Assembly (NCBI RefSeq): GCF_014235765.1
Contig: NZ_JACMYH010000001.1
Span: forward strand, 186,001 to 250,000
Origin: Pseudomonas baltica
GTDB lineage: Bacteria > Pseudomonadota > Gammaproteobacteria > Pseudomonadales > Pseudomonadaceae
Length of the DNA stretch: 64,000 nucleotides
Direction: 5' to 3'
The notes under the pieces were generated by a model, which worked only from the letters and a program-made list of their open reading frames with translations, ran no database searches and was not told where the DNA came from. Positions 19,625-28,729 of the stretch are shown piece by piece; the stretch's first letter is position 1; every line of letters starts with the position of its first letter. Made by a program: the position numbers and the translations under genes.

Positions 19625-19843
19625 TCAGTTCTGCCCAAGCTTGAGATGGAAATTCTTCATGAAATTCCACGAATAGGAGGGCGGCGGAGAATAGCAGCCA
19701 GGTTGATTGGCGGGCGTGGCGTCACAGCGCACCGTGTAGCCCTTGCTGCCGATCTCGCGACCGCCTTCGCCGGTGCCTTGGTCGCTGTAGGAGGCACAGC
19801 CGCTCAGTACGCTCAGGATCAATAGTGCAGACAGTGTTTTCAT
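19625..19843 (-). CDS. Small putative lipoprotein
   Basis: A 72-residue protein with a classic lipoprotein signal: MKTLSALLILSVLSGC, cysteine at residue 16 preceded by LSG. The mature part is short, with two more cysteines (VRCDATPANQPGC) that could form a disulfide. A strong AAGGAG lies before the ATG. It is convergent with the binding-protein gene, with 19 bp between stops. The function is unknown. Confidence 0.8.
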   Translation of the reverse strand: MKTLSALLILSVLSGCASYSDQGTGEGGREIGSKGYTVRCDATPANQPGCYSPPPSYSWNFMKNFHLKLGQN

Positions 19844-19958
19844 TCCAGACTCCTTCCGTAGAGCGCGCAGCTTAGCCTCGATCCGTTTTCAAAAGCTATC
19901 CACCTGCGAACATGCCTCCACCGCCGCGCGCCTGATGTGATCAGGCGCGCGGTAGCTT

Positions 19959-22256
19959 TCAGGTATCGTTGCGCGCTGCCATCAGCTGCCGCATTTCCTC
20001 GCCGCGCAGCGGCGGGCTGAGCAGGTAGCCCTGGACGAACGGGCAGCCCAATGCCTGCAGCCGGTCCAACTGGTCCTGGGTTTCCACGCCTTCGGCGACG
20101 ATGTCGACATCCAGGGCGCTGCCCAGCGACAGGATGCTGGTGACGATGGCGATGGTGCGTCGGTGGGTCATCATGCGCGTGACGAACGAGCGGTCGATCT
20201 TGATCGAGTCGATCGGGTAGCGGTCGATGTAGCCCAGCGAGCTGTAGCCGGTACCGAAGTCATCCAGCGCAATGTGCACGCCCAGCTCGCGCAGGTCGGC
20301 GAGGGCGATCGCCACGGTTTCCGGTTCGTTGAGGAAGACCGATTCAGTGATTTCGATCTGCAGGTTGTGGGCGCTGAAGGAGGTGTCCTTCAGTATTTCC
20401 GCGACCTTTGCCACGAACCCGACATGGTTGAGCTCGGCACCCGAGACGTTGACGTTGAGCTTCAGTGTGCAAGCCGCGTTGGCGTTCCAGCGCTTGAGCT
20501 CGGCACAGGCGGTCTGCATGACCCAGCGGCCCATTTCATGAATGATGCCGATGTCTTCCGCCACTGCGATGAACACGTCGGGCGGCACGTTGCCGAGCAC
20601 GGGGTGCTGCCAGCGGACCAGTGCCTCGACGCCTTCGATGCGGCGTGAGCGGGCGGCGAAGATGGGCTGGTAGACCAGGTAGAACTCTTCCCGCGCAAGT
20701 GCATGCTTCAGCGCGTTGCGCATCAGCAACAAGTCGACCGCCGCTTGGCGCATGGACAGGTCGAACAGCGTCCATTTGCCTTGGCCTCGTTTCTTTGCCG
20801 CGTACATGGCGACGTCGGCATCGCGGACCAGATCTTCGGCGCTGGTGTGGGCGGCGTCGAGTGTGACGATGCCGACGCTGCAGGAGGTGAAGATCGCCTG
20901 GCCCTCGACGTCGACGGCGACTCCAAGCGCCTGGATGACCCGTTGCGCGGTCTCTATCGCAGCGTGCTTGGAGTCATTGCCGGTGTGGAGGATAGCGAAC
21001 TCGTCGCCACCGATGCGCGCCAGCACGGCGTTGCCGTTGAGGCATGACTCCAGCCGCTGCGCCACGATCTGCAGCAGGATGTCGCCGGCACGGTGGCCCA
21101 TGCCGTCGTTGATGTATTTGAAGCGATCCAGGTCCATGTACAGCACTGCCGCTTCGCGCTCGGCATGGTCAAGGTTGAACACTTCCTGAATCTTGGCCAT
21201 GAAGTAGGCGCGGTTCTTCAGCCGGGTCAGGTCGTCATGGAAGGCGGCATAGGTCAGCTCTTCCTGGATTCGTTCACGCTCCACCAGGCGCGAGCGCAGC
21301 GCTACCTGTTCCTCGCGGTCGATCTGCGCCTGCTTGAGGCTTTCTTCGGCTTCCTTGCGCTCGGTGATGTCACGCTGCACGGACACCCAATGGGTGAACC
21401 AGCCTTTTTCGTTGGCCACCGGCACGATGCTCAGCTGCACCCAGAAGCGGGTACCGTCACGGCGCGTGTTGATCAGTTCGACTTCGATCGGCTGCCACGT
21501 GGACAGGGCGCTGCGGATCTGATCCAGGGTGCCGCGATCGGTTTCCTCGCACTGCAGGATACGCGGCGTCTTGCCGACGATATCTTTCAGGCTGAACCCG
21601 GTGGTGGCCAGGAAGGCCGGGTTGCAGTAGACGATCCGCGGGCCGGGCTGGTCGATCGGCTCGGCCTCGGTGATCAGGATCGCATCCTTGGCATGGACGA
21701 CCACCGACTCGAGCAGGCGCAGACGCTCGATCACTCCGGCAGGACCGGTACTGGCGGCCACCGGCAGGGACGGCGCCGAGTGATAGAGAGCAACGGAGTG
21801 AGTCTTGAGTGCGTAGATCTGGGCGGCGCTGAGCAACTTGAACGGTGGCGTCAGCGCCAGCAGAACGATACCGACGAGCGCGTCGCTGTGGTCTTTGACG
21901 GCGATGCACACGCGGTAGGTGTCCGCCAGCGAACCAAGGAAATCCGGGATCGAGTGGATGAAAGGCGAGCCGTCGCCGATGTCGACCACGTCGCCGTAGG
22001 ACATCAGCATGCGCAGCCAGGACTCGGTGGCGGCATCGACCGGCACTTCGCGCGTTGTGCCGCAGGCGGCAGTCACGTGCCAGGCGCCGGGTGCGCCTTC
22101 GATGAGCAGGGCGCCGCAACAGTGGGTGATGGCCGCTGCCGCCTGAACCAGACCTTGAAGAGCGGTGTGCTTTGAATCTTTTTCAGGGACAGCTGCGAGC
22201 ATGTGAAGGACCCAGACAAGGACGAGAAACGGCGACCTCCTGTCACTCGATGTCAT
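19959..22256 (-). CDS. GAF-PAS-GGDEF-EAL protein (bifunctional diguanylate cyclase/phosphodiesterase)
   Basis: Up to 765 residues. An N-terminal GAF-like domain (about 25-165) is followed by a PAS domain (about 178-300) with IVYCNPAFLATTGFSLKDIVGKTPR. A GGDEF domain has the intact active site ARIGGDEFAIL. An EAL domain (about 505-755) has EGVEALVRW, the catalytic DDFGTGYSSL and DIVAEGVET. Both c-di-GMP synthesis and hydrolysis motifs look complete. There is no membrane segment of consequence, so it is probably cytosolic. The start is uncertain: ATG at 22256, or in-frame ATG at 22202 (MLAAVPEKD); neither has a good ribosome site. Confidence 0.92.
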   Translation of the reverse strand: MTSSDRRSPFLVLVWVLHMLAAVPEKDSKHTALQGLVQAAAAITHCCGALLIEGAPGAWHVTAACGTTREVPVDAATESWLRMLMSYGDVVDIGDGSPFIHSIPDFLGSLADTYRVCIAVKDHSDALVGIVLLALTPPFKLLSAAQIYALKTHSVALYHSAPSLPVAASTGPAGVIERLRLLESVVVHAKDAILITEAEPIDQPGPRIVYCNPAFLATTGFSLKDIVGKTPRILQCEETDRGTLDQIRSALSTWQPIEVELINTRRDGTRFWVQLSIVPVANEKGWFTHWVSVQRDITERKEAEESLKQAQIDREEQVALRSRLVERERIQEELTYAAFHDDLTRLKNRAYFMAKIQEVFNLDHAEREAAVLYMDLDRFKYINDGMGHRAGDILLQIVAQRLESCLNGNAVLARIGGDEFAILHTGNDSKHAAIETAQRVIQALGVAVDVEGQAIFTSCSVGIVTLDAAHTSAEDLVRDADVAMYAAKKRGQGKWTLFDLSMRQAAVDLLLMRNALKHALAREEFYLVYQPIFAARSRRIEGVEALVRWQHPVLGNVPPDVFIAVAEDIGIIHEMGRWVMQTACAELKRWNANAACTLKLNVNVSGAELNHVGFVAKVAEILKDTSFSAHNLQIEITESVFLNEPETVAIALADLRELGVHIALDDFGTGYSSLGYIDRYPIDSIKIDRSFVTRMMTHRRTIAIVTSILSLGSALDVDIVAEGVETQDQLDRLQALGCPFVQGYLLSPPLRGEEMRQLMAARNDT

Positions 22257-22416
22257 TTTGACATCATTGTGATAGTGATACCACGCCTTCCGGTCGGACT
22301 GCCTCAGCGTCGTTAAAGTGCATCTGTGCGTTCAAATATCGGCGCAAGAGAGCGGGGTGGCGATCAACGGTCGTCTACCCGGTTCAAGCGGTAGCGCAGG
22401 CGCGATTCGAACGCGC

Positions 22417-23622
22417 TCAGAAGTACTTCAGCCAGCCGATGTCGCGCCGACGCTGCTTGAGGTGCGCAAACCAACGAGTGGGAAAGTACAAGGCAATGGC
22501 CAGCACCGCAGTCCACAGCCAGATTCCGCCCAAGCTGTCGAAACCGTAGTACTTGCCCTGGTTCAAACCCCAGATCTGCACGGCGAGCAGGTACATCGCC
22601 TTGAGCACCAGCAGGTGCAGCACGTAGAAAAACATCGGTGCGCCACCGTAGCGCGACAGCACCTCGAGCACTTTCCGCCCTTCGAGGCGCTGGAACAACG
22701 CAAGCAGCAGCAAGCCTGCGCCCATGGTCGGCATCAGGTACAGCAGCGACGGCGGGTATTTGGTCAGCGACATGAAGCTCATGAAGGTACGCACGTTGTC
22801 GTCCAGCACGCTCCAGGGTTTTTCGCCGTAGCCATTGAGATAGCGAATGGCGATGAAGCCCAGGATCAGGCCAATCCCCCAATTGAGTAGCAGGCGCTGG
22901 CGTCGTGCCGGGTCGGCGCCGCGGGCGAACCAAGGGCCGGTGCAATAGCCCAGGGCGATCAGGCCGATCCACGGAAGGATGGGGTAGGTGGTGCGGGCGC
23001 GAGTGTATTCGGTGATTTCCAGAAAAGCGCGCTGGTGCAGGATCGACCAGATCTCGAAGAATGGTGAGTCGGCGGTCAGGACGATGCCGTCCAGCAGATT
23101 GTGCCCGGCGACGATGACTGCGCCCACGATCGCCAGGGCGGTGAGCGGCATGTGAATGAGTGCCGCCAGTGCGATCATGCTCAGGCCGATGGCCCAGATC
23201 ACTTGCAGCCACAGGGTGGTCGGAACCAGTGTCGCGTTCCAGGCAAAGTTGACCAGGGTGAGTTCGAGGAAAACCAGGAACAGGCCGCGTTTCAACAGGA
23301 AAATCGACACTTCCCGAGGGCTGTGAGACTGCCCGTACAGCCAGGCGGAAAGGCCGGTGAGAAAGACGAACACAGGCGCGCAGACCATGCTGCTGATACG
23401 GGTGAAGAACAACTCGGGCGGGGTATTCAGCGGATCCATGGGGTCGCTGACTTGCACGTGGAGGAAGAAGGTTTCCCGGACATGGTCGACGAGCATGAAA
23501 AGCATGACCAGTCCACGCAATGCGTCGATCGCGAGCATGCGGGTGCGTGACACCGCCTGGGTCGAGGCAGCGGAAAGCGAGCCGGGGAAGGGTGGTGAAG
23601 CGGCGGCGTCGGCCATGGGCAT
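22417..23622 (-). CDS. DUF1624 membrane protein, heparan-alpha-glucosaminide N-acetyltransferase-like
   Basis: About 401 residues with roughly ten membrane helices. The signature RMLAIDALRGLVMLFMLVDH near the N-terminus is typical of the DUF1624/COG3503 acyltransferase group, and a late GGAPMFFYVLHLL is a common element of such membrane acyltransferases. The substrate in bacteria is unknown. I chose the ATG at 23622 (MPMADAA); 23616 is an alternative. A longer frame reaching 23715 exists but starts in sequence without similarity. Confidence 0.85.
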   Translation of the reverse strand: MPMADAAASPPFPGSLSAASTQAVSRTRMLAIDALRGLVMLFMLVDHVRETFFLHVQVSDPMDPLNTPPELFFTRISSMVCAPVFVFLTGLSAWLYGQSHSPREVSIFLLKRGLFLVFLELTLVNFAWNATLVPTTLWLQVIWAIGLSMIALAALIHMPLTALAIVGAVIVAGHNLLDGIVLTADSPFFEIWSILHQRAFLEITEYTRARTTYPILPWIGLIALGYCTGPWFARGADPARRQRLLLNWGIGLILGFIAIRYLNGYGEKPWSVLDDNVRTFMSFMSLTKYPPSLLYLMPTMGAGLLLLALFQRLEGRKVLEVLSRYGGAPMFFYVLHLLVLKAMYLLAVQIWGLNQGKYYGFDSLGGIWLWTAVLAIALYFPTRWFAHLKQRRRDIGWLKYF

Positions 23623-23752
23623 GCATCCAAAAATAAATCGGGATGCTAATGTTACGATATAACGTGAGGATTGGAAATCGTTATGGCGAGGGGCGTCTAA
23701 CCGCCTCAAATGCAAGTAAGGCGCAGTGGTGCGTCAGATAGACCGTGTAAAG

Positions 23753-23820
23753 CTTCGCGGGCAGAGCCCGCTCCCACAGGGGATCAGCTCATGTGTGGGA
23801 GCGGGCTCTGCCCGCGAAAG
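23753..23820. repeat. REP doublet, family with core GCGGGCAGAGCCCGC
   Basis: Two inverted copies of a Pseudomonas REP (CTTCGCGGGCAGAGCCCGC and its complement, each with adjacent CTCCCACA) flank a 20-base centre, forming one large hairpin. It lies between the DUF1624 and DJ-1 genes. Related copies occur at 38887, 52471 and 52611. Confidence 0.88.
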
Positions 23821-23850
23821 TGGTGGCGCAGGGTATCAGGCAGATACCAA

Positions 23851-24543
23851 TCAGGCGCTTTCTTCCTGTTGCAGGCGCTTGATCAGCGCCTGTGCGGCGG
23901 CTTCGGAAGACGCAGGGTTCTGGCCAGTGATCAGGTGACCGTCTTCGACCACATAGCTGCCCCAGTCCGGCCCTTTGGAGTACTCGCCGCCATTGGCCTT
24001 GAGCATGTCTTCGACCAGGAACGGCACTACATCCGTCAGCCCGACCGCCTCTTCTTCGGAGTTGGTGAAGCCGGTGACCTTCTTGCCCTTGACGATGGAA
24101 TCGCCGTCCGGCGACTTGACGTTCTTGAACACCCCAGGCGCATGGCACACAGCCGCAACAGGTTTGTTGGCGGCGTAGAAGGCTTCGATGATGGTCTTCG
24201 AATCGGTGTCTTCGGCCAGGTCCCACAGTGGTCCGTGGCCGCCTGGGTAGAACACGGCATCGAAGTCGTACGGGTCGGCCTCGCCGAGGGGAAAGGTATC
24301 CGCGAGGACTTTTTGAGCCTGCGTATCCTGAGCGAAGCGGCGGGTAGCGTCGGTCTGCGCATCCGGCTCGTCGCTCTTGGGGTCCAGCGGTGGCTGGCCA
24401 CCCTTGGGCGAGACCAGGGTCACTTCGGCGCCTGCATCGATGAAGGCATAGTAGGGTGCGGCGAATTCTTCCAGCCAGAAGCCGGTTTTCTTGCCGGTAT
24501 CGCCCAGTTGATCGTGGGACGTCAAAACCATCAAGATCTTCAT
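23851..24543 (-). CDS. Type 1 glutamine amidotransferase-like protein, DJ-1/PfpI family
   Basis: A 230-residue cytosolic protein of the HchA-like branch. KILMVLTSHDQLGDTGKKTG begins the fold, and the nucleophile elbow VAAVCHAPGVF carries the reactive cysteine; PGGHGPLWDL is also conserved. Relatives act as glyoxalases, deglycases or stress chaperones, and the exact activity here is unknown. The ATG at 24543 has GGAGAAG upstream. A longer frame to 24579 lacks conserved residues. Probably monocistronic. Confidence 0.9.
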   Translation of the reverse strand: MKILMVLTSHDQLGDTGKKTGFWLEEFAAPYYAFIDAGAEVTLVSPKGGQPPLDPKSDEPDAQTDATRRFAQDTQAQKVLADTFPLGEADPYDFDAVFYPGGHGPLWDLAEDTDSKTIIEAFYAANKPVAAVCHAPGVFKNVKSPDGDSIVKGKKVTGFTNSEEEAVGLTDVVPFLVEDMLKANGGEYSKGPDWGSYVVEDGHLITGQNPASSEAAAQALIKRLQQEESA

Positions 24544-24757
24544 GCAAACTTCTCCAGCAGGTATAGGGACGCAACGCATCGCATTGCCCGGTTCTGTTTT
24601 CAGAAAGCACTTGGCCGCAGACGTTCAAGACAATCCGCGTCTGGTACGCTTTGGGTCGGATGGAACGCTGGCGCATCACCCCAGTCATTTCCTTCAGGAC
24701 CGACCCTTTGCGGCCTTCCAGAACGGGCTCGCGCCCACCATCGAGAGGATTTGGCCA

Positions 24758-25039
24758 ATGGCAACTGCAACCGTGCGATACCTGTTCAACGGCGCCCCGC
24801 GCAACTGGACCCCGCCGGACGAGGTCGAACAGAGTCTTCACAGTATCGTGATGCATCTGTTGCAATTGCATTTCGGCGACGGCGAAAACAGCCTGGTGAT
24901 GCCCACTGCAGAGGACACCGACGAGCAGGTTCTCGAGCAGGCGGCGCGGATGGGGCTGACCGACATCGAAGTGACGAAGGCGCCGTGCGCTAGGCCCTCA
25001 CGGCCCGGTACAGCGCGCGGATCAGATCGGACTGGGTGA
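24758..25039 (+). CDS. Small hypothetical protein
   Basis: A 93-codon frame whose first 75 residues look like real protein: ATVRYLFNGAPRNWTPPDEV, then a helix with MHLLQLHFG and an acidic TAEDTDEQVLEQAARMGL. GAGAGG lies about 8 bases before the ATG. The last 16 residues overlap the 3' end of the opposite HPP gene by 50 bp and look unconstrained. I do not recognise the family. It is divergent from the DJ-1/PfpI gene. Confidence 0.55.
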   Translation: MATATVRYLFNGAPRNWTPPDEVEQSLHSIVMHLLQLHFGDGENSLVMPTAEDTDEQVLEQAARMGLTDIEVTKAPCARPSRPGTARGSDRTG

Positions 25040-26114
25040 TGATGCCGACCAGATGGCGTTCGCTGTCGATGATGGGGATATGTCGGTGGCCATTTTCCGA
25101 GAACACCGGCACCAACTCGGTCAGCAGGCGGTCCGCGCTGGCTACGCGCACTGAACGCGTCATGATCTGCCCGACGATGCTCGTCGTCGGCTGATTCCGG
25201 CGGGGTCGCAGAAGGGCGCGCAGGTGCCAGGCCACACCGTCATGGGCATCCAGATCCAGTTGCTGCATGAAATCGGCCACTGTGACAATGCCCAGCAGAT
25301 GACGCTGTCGGTCGATAACCGGCAGTGCCTTGATCTTGTGTTTGCGCATCAGCGCCCAGGCATCGCGCAGCGGCATTTCCTGGCGAGCGGTGATCGGTTC
25401 GCGGCTCATGACTTCGGCGCAGCGCAGCTCACCCATGTTGCGCTGGTACGCTGATGCCTCGGCGTGCTCGAGCAGTGCCTGCAGATCGTTGCGATCGACG
25501 TCCAGCACTTGGTTGTAATGCACCAGTGCGGCGTCGAGGTCGGCATGGCTGAAACGGCTGGGGCCGGACGGCGTGCTGGTGGCGGGTACATGGGGCCATG
25601 GCCGACGTGTCAGGTTGTTGTAGATCAGCCCGGCGGCGACCAGCAGCAGCGAATCGATCAGCACCGGATTCACCGCGTAGGTGAACTGCTCGCAGCCCAT
25701 CACCACCATGAGCAGCGCTGCCGCGCCGCCGGGTGGATGCAGGCAGCGGGCCGCGAGCATCAGTGCGATCGCCAGGCCAACTGCAAGGGCCGCAGCGAAC
25801 GTGGGATCGGGGATCCACTTGACGCAAGCAATGCCCACCAGCGCGCTCAGGGTGTTGCCGCCCGCCACCGACCAAGGCTGTGCCAGCGGGCTTGCGGGAA
25901 GGGCAAACACCAGCACCGCGCTGGCGCCGATGGGCGCCACGATGGCCAGTCCCAGTGCGCCATGTTCGGCAGCCCAGTGTCCTTGCAGGCCCAACGCCGC
26001 TAAGGTGCAGACCACCAGCACGCCCAGTGCCGCGCCAATGCAGGCGCGCCATTTTTCTCGAGCGTTGATCGGTTGGCGGCTGGGCCAGAGTGCGCGCAGT
26101 CGAGTCACTGTCAA
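24990..26114 (-). CDS. HPP family membrane protein with C-terminal CBS pair
   Basis: A 374-residue inner-membrane protein. An HPP domain with about four or five helices (residues 20-165) carries CLHPPGGAAALL, the motif naming the family. Then comes a cytoplasmic linker and two CBS domains (about 230-370; MSREPITARQEMPLRDAWAL and IMTRSVRVASADRL). HPP proteins have been linked to nitrite transport in cyanobacteria and plants; CBS pairs usually sense adenosyl ligands. The start codon overlaps the stop of rlhA by 4 bp, so the two are translationally coupled. Confidence 0.9.
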   Translation of the reverse strand: MTVTRLRALWPSRQPINAREKWRACIGAALGVLVVCTLAALGLQGHWAAEHGALGLAIVAPIGASAVLVFALPASPLAQPWSVAGGNTLSALVGIACVKWIPDPTFAAALAVGLAIALMLAARCLHPPGGAAALLMVVMGCEQFTYAVNPVLIDSLLLVAAGLIYNNLTRRPWPHVPATSTPSGPSRFSHADLDAALVHYNQVLDVDRNDLQALLEHAEASAYQRNMGELRCAEVMSREPITARQEMPLRDAWALMRKHKIKALPVIDRQRHLLGIVTVADFMQQLDLDAHDGVAWHLRALLRPRRNQPTTSIVGQIMTRSVRVASADRLLTELVPVFSENGHRHIPIIDSERHLVGIITQSDLIRALYRAVRA

Positions 26115-28108
26115 TGCGGGGCGCGGCGGATGGTCTTCATCAAGTCCTGCGGGCTGATCTGACCGACCACATGGACCCCGCTACCCGGCAACGGCAGGTC
26201 GAGGATATGCCCCTTCATCTTGCCGATCACATGCATCTCGCACGGTTTGCAGTCGAACTTGAGCGTCAACACTTCATCGCCGTGAATCAGCTGCATGGGC
26301 GCGACCTTGGTTTTCACGCCTGTCACCCCCTTGGCCTGCTTGGGGCACAGGTTGAACGAGAAACGCAGGCAGTGTTTGGTGATCATCACCGGCACTTCGC
26401 CCAGTTCTTCATGGGCCTCGTACGCGGCATCGATCAGCTCGACCCCGTGCCGAAGGTAGAAGTCGCGGGCCTTCTGGTTGTACACGTTGGCCAGGAACGA
26501 CAGGTGCGATTCCGGATAAACCGGCGGCGGCGTCGTTTCGGCCTTGCGGCTGCCACGAGGATGGGCCTGGACACGCGCGGCCGTCAGCGCCTCGATGGCC
26601 TCGCGGCGCAACGCCTTGAGCTGCGAGTTGGGAATGAAGAACGCCTGCGGCGCATCCAGTTCGATGGCCGTCGCATGGTACTGGGTGGTGCCCAGTTGAC
26701 CCAGCAGGTCATGCAGCTGCTCCAGGGCCTGCTCGGGTTTGTTGGCCGGGCCGAACGGGCCTTCCAGCGCAACGTCCACGCGCACACCTTCCTCGCTGGT
26801 AGCGGTCAGTTGCAGGCGCTGCTCGGTCAGCTGAGCGAGCCAGGCCAGGCCTATGCGTCGCTCGGCGGACGTCTTCTGCAGTGCCTGCTGCCAGTTGTGG
26901 TCCAGGTTACGGTTGAGCGGGTGGTTGGGCCGTAGCTGAAACAGACCTGCAGGCATCTCATTGGGCTCGACGCGATAGCGGTAGCGCTTGTGGCCGTCCT
27001 CTTCGAACTCGCCCTTGAGCTCGGCGATGTTGGCGCGAAAGCCCACGACTTCGCGCTTGACCAGCACGTTCAGACCATCGCCGTTGGACAGTGGCTGCTC
27101 GCTGACCACCAGCATGTCGCGCTTGCCGACTTTCTCCACCAGCCCCACCGGCAGGCCGGTGAAGGTCGGCGAGTCGAACGCGCCGATGTCGATCTTGCGC
27201 TCGCTGACGAAATAATCGGTGCTGCCGCGGTGAAAAGTCTTGTCCGGGTCTGGTACGAAAAAGTGCGCAGTGCGGCCGCTGGAGGCGCGGGCCAGGTCCG
27301 GGCGGTCTTCCAATACGTCGTCCAGGCGCTGGCGGTAGTAGGCAGTGATGTTCTTCACATAGCCCATGTCCTTGTAGCGGCCCTCGATCTTGAACGAACG
27401 CACGCCGGCTTCGACCAGCGCACGAATGTTGGCGCTCTGGTTGTTGTCTTTCATCGACAGCAGGTGTTTTTCATAAGCCACCACGCGACCCTGGTCATCC
27501 TTGAGGGTGTAGGGCAGGCGGCAGGCCTGGGAGCAGTCGCCACGGTTGGCGCTGCGTCCGGTGTGGGCATGGGAGATGTTGCATTGACCGGAGAAAGCCA
27601 CGCACAGGGCGCCGTGAATGAAGAACTCGATGGCCGCGTCGGTTTCCGCGGCAATCGCGCGGATCTCGCTCAGGTCCAGTTCGCGCGCCAGCACCAGTTG
27701 GGAGAACCCGGCTTGGTCGAGAAACTTGGCCCGAGCCAGGGTGCGGATGTCGGTCTGGGTGCTGGCGTGCAGTTCGATCGGTGGAATGTCCAGTTCCATG
27801 ACGCCCAGGTCCTGCACGATCAAGGCGTCCACCCCGGCGTCGTACAGCTGGTGGATCAGCTTGCGCGCTGGCTCCAGTTCGTTGTCGTGCAGGATGGTGT
27901 TGAGCGTGGTGAACACTCGCGCGTGATAGCGGCGAGCGAAGGTCACCAACTCGGCGATGTCGCTCAGCTCGTTGCTGGCGTTGTGACGCGCGCCGAAGCT
28001 GGGGCCGCCTATGTAGATGGCATCGGCGCCGTGCAGGATGGCTTCGCGGGCGATGGCGACGTCGCGTGCGGGGCTGAGCAGTTCGAGGTGGTGCTTGGGC
28101 AGGGACAT
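26111..28108 (-). CDS. rlhA: 23S rRNA 5-hydroxycytidine synthase, U32 peptidase-like
   Basis: A 665-residue protein of the U32/collagenase-like family. The N-terminal TIM-barrel part has HLELLSPARDVAIAREAI and ADAIYIGGPSFGAR. The cysteine cluster CVAFSGQC...GDCSQACRLPY (four cysteines) is expected to hold an iron-sulfur cluster. A long C-terminal DUF3656-type extension makes the length match RlhA (about 650 residues) rather than TrhP. In E. coli RlhA hydroxylates C2501 of 23S rRNA. The ATG at 28108 (MSLPKHHLELLSPAR) is the conserved start; the frame is open further upstream. Confidence 0.9.
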   Translation of the reverse strand: MSLPKHHLELLSPARDVAIAREAILHGADAIYIGGPSFGARHNASNELSDIAELVTFARRYHARVFTTLNTILHDNELEPARKLIHQLYDAGVDALIVQDLGVMELDIPPIELHASTQTDIRTLARAKFLDQAGFSQLVLARELDLSEIRAIAAETDAAIEFFIHGALCVAFSGQCNISHAHTGRSANRGDCSQACRLPYTLKDDQGRVVAYEKHLLSMKDNNQSANIRALVEAGVRSFKIEGRYKDMGYVKNITAYYRQRLDDVLEDRPDLARASSGRTAHFFVPDPDKTFHRGSTDYFVSERKIDIGAFDSPTFTGLPVGLVEKVGKRDMLVVSEQPLSNGDGLNVLVKREVVGFRANIAELKGEFEEDGHKRYRYRVEPNEMPAGLFQLRPNHPLNRNLDHNWQQALQKTSAERRIGLAWLAQLTEQRLQLTATSEEGVRVDVALEGPFGPANKPEQALEQLHDLLGQLGTTQYHATAIELDAPQAFFIPNSQLKALRREAIEALTAARVQAHPRGSRKAETTPPPVYPESHLSFLANVYNQKARDFYLRHGVELIDAAYEAHEELGEVPVMITKHCLRFSFNLCPKQAKGVTGVKTKVAPMQLIHGDEVLTLKFDCKPCEMHVIGKMKGHILDLPLPGSGVHVVGQISPQDLMKTIRRAPH

Positions 28109-28303
28109 GTTTTTCTGGTCTGAGTCATCACGGTCAAGGCCGCCATTGTAGCGGCGAATGAGCGGGACGGCACGGTCCGCGCGTCGCGGCGCCGTTCGCG
28201 GGCGCTGGCTGGGGTCGACTGGCATGCAGGCGGATCGAACCTGTCGGCCGTGGCCAGCGTCTACCTAACCTTACCTGCATGACGCCGATGGGGGACCCAG
28301 CCG

Positions 28304-28729
28304 ATGAGCAAGCACGCTACCGCCCATGAACTGGGTATCGACATCAACGAGCAACACGGCCTGTTCAAATGGTTGTTGGCCAGCTTTCTGATGGGCAAGC
28401 GGATCCAGGCGGACATTGCCGTGGAGGCCTATCGGGTGCTGGTCGACAAACATAACCGCGACACGCCCCGCAAGCTGAGCAATTGCACGCACCGCGAATT
28501 GGTGGCCATGCTGGGCGAGGCGCATTACGTGCGCTATGACGAAAGTACCGCAACGCGCTTGAGCGCCTTGGCGAAAAAACTGCAAGCCGAGTATGACGGT
28601 ACGATCGGTGGGATGCGCGCGGCAAGCACGGATCGCCGTGACTTCGAACGCAAGCTGGAAGCGTTCGAGGGTGTCGGGCCCAAAACCGTCGAGATTTTCA
28701 TGCGCGAGGCGGGCGGGGTGCTGTTTTGA
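28304..28729 (+). CDS. Small helix-hairpin-helix protein
   Basis: A 141-residue protein shaped like a shortened endonuclease III/HhH-GPD glycosylase. All-helical sequence leads to a C-terminal helix-hairpin-helix (LEAFEGVGPKTVEIFMREAG, about residues 118-137). The catalytic lysine/aspartate arrangement and the four-cysteine iron-sulfur motif of true EndoIII are absent. DNA binding is likely; glycosylase activity is doubtful. It overlaps the next gene by 4 bp (TTGA), so the two products are probably made together. Confidence 0.8.
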   Translation: MSKHATAHELGIDINEQHGLFKWLLASFLMGKRIQADIAVEAYRVLVDKHNRDTPRKLSNCTHRELVAMLGEAHYVRYDESTATRLSALAKKLQAEYDGTIGGMRAASTDRRDFERKLEAFEGVGPKTVEIFMREAGGVLF

